Under the pieces are notes generated by a model. The model was not told the origin of the DNA, did not search any database, and saw only the letters and a list, made by a program, of their open reading frames with translations. The translations under genes and the position numbers were made by a program. From an uncultured Campylobacter sp. (GTDB lineage: Bacteria; Campylobacterota; Campylobacteria; Campylobacterales; Campylobacteraceae), in the NCBI GenBank assembly GCA_900539255.1, contig UQBJ01000048.1:1-9773 (forward strand): 9,773 nucleotides of DNA. Direction: 5' to 3'. How positions within the stretch are numbered: the first letter of the stretch is position 1; each line of letters opens with the position of its first letter. Shown here one piece after another: positions 7,509-9,773 of the stretch.

Positions 7509-7693
7509 TTTAAAGGTTGAATTTTAGATAAATTTAGCTTTCATTTGCTTGAATTTTTTAGAATTTAGCTTTGAAAATTTGCCAAAATTTGCGCGTGGCT
7601 AATTTTAGCTTTGATAAAAGCCCAAAATGACAAAGCGCAAAGCAAGGCAGATGGAGCTTGTCGCCAAAAGTGTGGCAAAATGAAAGGCAAACT
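7509..7693 (+). other. Spacer upstream of lepB with three repeated words
   Basis: This 185-bp AT-rich gap contains three near-identical 13-base words, A(A/T)TTTAGCTTT(C/G)A, at 7531-7543, 7562-7574 and 7602-7614. An 18-codon open frame (7627-7683) ends 10 bases before the lepB ATG. It has no ribosome site and is not called as a gene. No clear promoter or terminator is visible, so lepB may be partly read through from upstream. Confidence 0.4.
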
Positions 7694-8542
7694 ATGCAAA
7701 AACTCAAAAAACTACGCACATTTAGCGAGTCTTGGACGGGGACGATTATCATCGTTTTGCTTGTGATTTTTTTCTTTATCCAAGCCTTTACGATACCCAG
7801 TGGTTCGATGAAAAACACGCTTTTAGTGGGGGATTTTTTGTTTGTGAAAAAATTCAGCTATGGCATTCCAACGCCGCATATTCCGTGGATAGAAGTGCCT
7901 GTGCTGCCCGATTTTAACAAAGATGGGCATTTGATAAGCGGCGAGGGACCAAAACGCGGTGATATAGTTGTTTTCCGCAGTCCGCAAAACACAAAGGTTC
8001 ATTTTGTCAAGCGTTGCGTAGCCAAAGGCGGCGATGAAGTGCTAGTGAGCGGGGCTACACTCTTTGTGCGTATGAGTGAGGGCGATGAGTATATGAGGGC
8101 GAATTTCGCCGACAAAATCGCACTTATCGAGGGGCGCACCTTTGTCAAAGAGCCTTACAGCCAAAAAGGCATACACAACGATGAGCGTGTAGATATGGAG
8201 AGAGTGTATTTAGAGCAGCTTATAAACGACAGCTTTGCGATGCAGCCTGTGTTTGTGAAAGGTTTTGGCGACATAAGCGCGAGCGGAGGCAACGCCTACT
8301 ACTTCAAAGTGCCTGAAAATGAGTATTTTATGATGGGCGACAACCGCGACCACAGCTCAGACAGCAGGTATTGGGGTTCTGTGCCTTACAAACTCATCGT
8401 TGGAACGCCGTGGTTTTCATACTTTTCGTGGGACGAGAAATTCAACATTCGCTGGGAGCGTATAGGACGGCTCGTGCAGACTTTGCAAGATGATGAAAGC
8501 CTGATACACGAGGATTTGAGCGAAATCGGAGCGTTGGAGTAG
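7694..8542 (+). CDS. lepB: Signal peptidase I (LepB)
   Basis: This 282-aa membrane protease removes Sec signal peptides from exported proteins at the periplasmic face of the inner membrane. ATG 7694 is chosen because AAAGG (7683-7687) lies six bases upstream. A longer reading from ATG 7658 has no such site and adds a charged tail. The N-terminus has a single membrane helix (about 14-32, WTGTIIIVLLVIFFFIQAF), then IPSGSM with catalytic S38, RGDIVVF, FVKRCVAKGGD with the general base K106, and the signature GDNRDHSSDSRYWG. These are boxes B to E of family S26. Having one helix before the active site rather than two fits H. pylori-type LepB. The length is close to the roughly 290 aa I recall for H. 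pylori. In related genomes it follows folD; here the switchable phosphotransferase gene intervenes. No defect is seen. Confidence 0.96.
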   Translation: MQKLKKLRTFSESWTGTIIIVLLVIFFFIQAFTIPSGSMKNTLLVGDFLFVKKFSYGIPTPHIPWIEVPVLPDFNKDGHLISGEGPKRGDIVVFRSPQNTKVHFVKRCVAKGGDEVLVSGATLFVRMSEGDEYMRANFADKIALIEGRTFVKEPYSQKGIHNDERVDMERVYLEQLINDSFAMQPVFVKGFGDISASGGNAYYFKVPENEYFMMGDNRDHSSDSRYWGSVPYKLIVGTPWFSYFSWDEKFNIRWERIGRLVQTLQDDESLIHEDLSEIGALE

Positions 8543-8547
8543 GGTGC

Positions 8548-8573
8548 TAGCGTGAATTTGCCACGCTATTTTG
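8548..8573 (+). terminator. Probable terminator after lepB
   Basis: TAGCGTG (8548-8554) and CACGCTA (8562-8568) form a 7-bp GC-containing stem with a 7-base loop, followed by TTTTG. It begins six bases after the lepB stop codon. The T run is short, so termination may be partial. Confidence 0.55.
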
Positions 8574-8724
8574 TAAATTTATCAAATCTTTGGGGCTTAA
8601 ATGCGACTTGCCGACTTGGAATGAGAGTAAAAGTTGGAGCGCAAACAAGGCTAGGGCTGAAAAAGCGTTTGATGATACACAAATCAAAGGTATGCTTGCT
8701 GGCGAAAAGGGCGAGTATCGATGA
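8551..8724 (+). pseudogene. Possible remnant or short unrecognised ORF
   Basis: One frame is open for 57 codons and ends at TGA 8722-8724, overlapping an ATG at 8721 that is in frame with the downstream autotransporter. Its translation has a natural-looking soluble composition (WNESKSWSANKARAEKAF, then DDTQIKGMLAGEKGEYR). It lacks an ATG near its beginning, has only TTG codons at 8590 and 8608, and has no ribosome site. I do not recognise it. It could be the tail of a decayed gene or chance. The competing GTG frame at 8552 is strongly basic and looks less protein-like. Confidence 0.25.
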
Positions 8725-8735
8725 GAGGGTTTTTG

Positions 8736-9773
8736 ATGAAACAGCCAAATAAACTTGCATTAAAGAGTATTTGTGTTTTTATCTTACTTTGTGAAAGCCT
8801 TTATGCGCAAGATTATAGAGGTAAATTGCCTAGCTCATTAAATCTTCCTGCCAACACAATGCGCACAGACACCGCCATAGCGGATTGTTCTTATTTTCAA
8901 TGCACCTTTAATTACGATGGACCAAGTTTCACATACTCTACTAGCACAGGTAGCTCGAATCTTACCATACAAAGCACATTGCCAAATCCATTGCCTCAGG
9001 GTAGTCCCTCACGCACAAACAACATTGACTTTTATATGCAAAACGCTACGATAAATCCAAACTCTAATCTTAGTTTGAATGGCTTTCATACCATCATACT
9101 TGAAGGCACAATGACGCTTAATAGTTCTAGCCTTATATTTACATCAAATACAAGTGGTTCATTTCAAATAAATTCTAAAGGTAGTGTGCTGTTAGATGGT
9201 GGCACTTTGACGCTGACTATGGGGGGAGGGGGATTTTACAATGCAAATCAAATAAGCCTAAACAATGGTTCTACTTTCACATTTACCGGCACTAATCCCC
9301 AAAATGTCGCTAATATAAGCATAGATAACACAAGCTCTATGACTATAAATGCCGCTAAATTTGAAAACATAGGACAAGATGCAAATTCTGGTTTTACATC
9401 AAGTGTGGCAAATTTAATGATAAATGGGGGAAGTCTTATCGTTAGTGGCAATCTCTTTAACGGTGGCACTAATCAAGGCGGAGCAAAAGCTAGCGGCGGA
9501 GGCAATATCACGCTTTATGGTGGCTCATTAAGCGCAAATAGCGTGTATAGTATGTCTGGCGGTGGAAAAAACTCATCAATTTCACTCTATGGAGGCACTT
9601 TAAAAGCCACAAATGTAGAAAATCGCGCTGGTTCTACTCTCACTTTTGGTGCGCTAAAAGGCACTATGGGAAAAATTGTCGGCAATGTAACAAATAACGG
9701 CAACATTATCATCAATGCTGCTGGAGCAAATGTAGGCACTCACACCCTCATCACAGGCACACTATACACGCTA
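8736..9773 (+). CDS. Autotransporter-like surface protein, 5' part
   Basis: The frame is open for 346 codons to the window edge, so the 3' end is missing. ATG 8736 is chosen because GAGAGGG (8723-8729) lies six bases upstream; ATG 8721 would add five residues. It begins with a signal peptide (KQPNKLALK, then a hydrophobic stretch, cleavage probably after A24 in SLYA-QDY). The rest is low in Lys/Glu and rich in Gly, Ser, Thr and Asn. Many short strands recur (GGSLIVSGNLF, NITLYGGSLSANS, SISLYGGTLKATN, GNVTNNGNIIINAAGANVGTHTLITG), typical of a parallel beta-helix passenger in Helicobacter type V autotransporters. C51 and C56 near the mature N-terminus may form a disulfide. The expected C-terminal beta-barrel would lie beyond the window, so the assignment rests on the passenger pattern alone. 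An interrupted G tract lies at 9221-9232. Its function is unknown; adhesion is a guess from the family. Confidence 0.8.
   Translation, partial: MKQPNKLALKSICVFILLCESLYAQDYRGKLPSSLNLPANTMRTDTAIADCSYFQCTFNYDGPSFTYSTSTGSSNLTIQSTLPNPLPQGSPSRTNNIDFYMQNATINPNSNLSLNGFHTIILEGTMTLNSSSLIFTSNTSGSFQINSKGSVLLDGGTLTLTMGGGGFYNANQISLNNGSTFTFTGTNPQNVANISIDNTSSMTINAAKFENIGQDANSGFTSSVANLMINGGSLIVSGNLFNGGTNQGGAKASGGGNITLYGGSLSANSVYSMSGGGKNSSISLYGGTLKATNVENRAGSTLTFGALKGTMGKIVGNVTNNGNIIINAAGANVGTHTLITGTLYTL
9221..9232 (+). repeat. Interrupted poly-G tract (G6-A-G5)
   Basis: Six G, one A and five G occur inside the autotransporter reading frame and encode part of MGGGGF. Long G runs are slippage hot spots in Campylobacterota surface genes. 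This one is broken by an A, so each run is short and probably fairly stable. Confidence 0.6.

Noticed and set aside
7627..7683. An 18-codon open frame ending 10 bases before lepB, a possible leader peptide
   Set aside because: There is no ribosome site and no attenuator-like hairpin. The basic composition could arise by chance.
8552..8752. A 66-codon GTG-started frame after lepB
   Set aside because: AGGG sits upstream, but the start lies inside the lepB terminator hairpin, the product is strongly basic without recognisable motifs, and it overlaps the autotransporter start.
1..9773. CRISPR array, tRNA or rRNA genes, insertion sequence
   Set aside because: I saw no regularly spaced repeats, no cloverleaf-like sequence and no transposase motifs or terminal inverted repeats.

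Overview
The window looks like chromosomal DNA of a non-pylori Helicobacter, probably an enterohepatic-type species, or a close relative within Campylobacterota. The grounds are a short Helicobacter-type (Hop-like) outer-membrane barrel protein, an AcnB-type aconitase, the folD/lepB pair that I recall lying next to each other in H. pylori and C. jejuni, AT-rich spacers full of TAAATTT-like words, T-rich promoters with good -10 boxes and poor -35 boxes, and a long CT dinucleotide repeat inside a surface-modification gene. No species assignment is attempted.

Layout. (1) 62-688 (+): a complete 208-aa Hop-like outer-membrane protein with a signal peptide, followed by a strong hairpin terminator at 749-796. 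(2) 689-1001: an AT-rich spacer that also holds a long imperfect inverted repeat just beyond the 3' end of acnB. (3) 1002-3548 (-): acnB, complete. (4) 3608-4147 (+): ogt, a DNA-repair methyltransferase, divergent from acnB across a 59-bp shared promoter region. (5) 4242-5102 (+): folD. (6) 5407-7508 (+): an LtaS/OpgB-type, sulfatase-fold membrane phosphotransferase gene interrupted by a (CT)12 tract that puts it out of frame in this sequence. (7) 7694-8542 (+): lepB, signal peptidase I, with a small hairpin behind it. (8) 8543-8735: a spacer holding a possible gene remnant. (9) 8736 to the window end (+): the first 346 codons of a large autotransporter-like surface protein, which stays open at the right edge.

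How the genes relate. acnB (TCA cycle), ogt (alkylation repair), folD (one-carbon metabolism) and lepB (removal of Sec signal peptides) are housekeeping genes. Three genes concern the cell surface: the Hop-like porin, the phase-variable phosphotransferase and the autotransporter. The porin and the autotransporter have Sec signal peptides of the kind LepB cleaves. The phosphotransferase gene separates folD from lepB and is visibly more AT-rich than its neighbours, so it may be an insertion into a conserved gene pair.

The most interesting item is the CT tract at 5649-5673. Counting frames, 8, 11 or 14 repeats would give one continuous protein of about 700 residues with five membrane helices and all expected catalytic residues. 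The 12 repeats seen here give only a 96-residue two-helix peptide. This is the signature of slipped-strand ON/OFF switching of an envelope-modifying enzyme. A second possible slippage site is an interrupted G tract (G6-A-G5) in the autotransporter.
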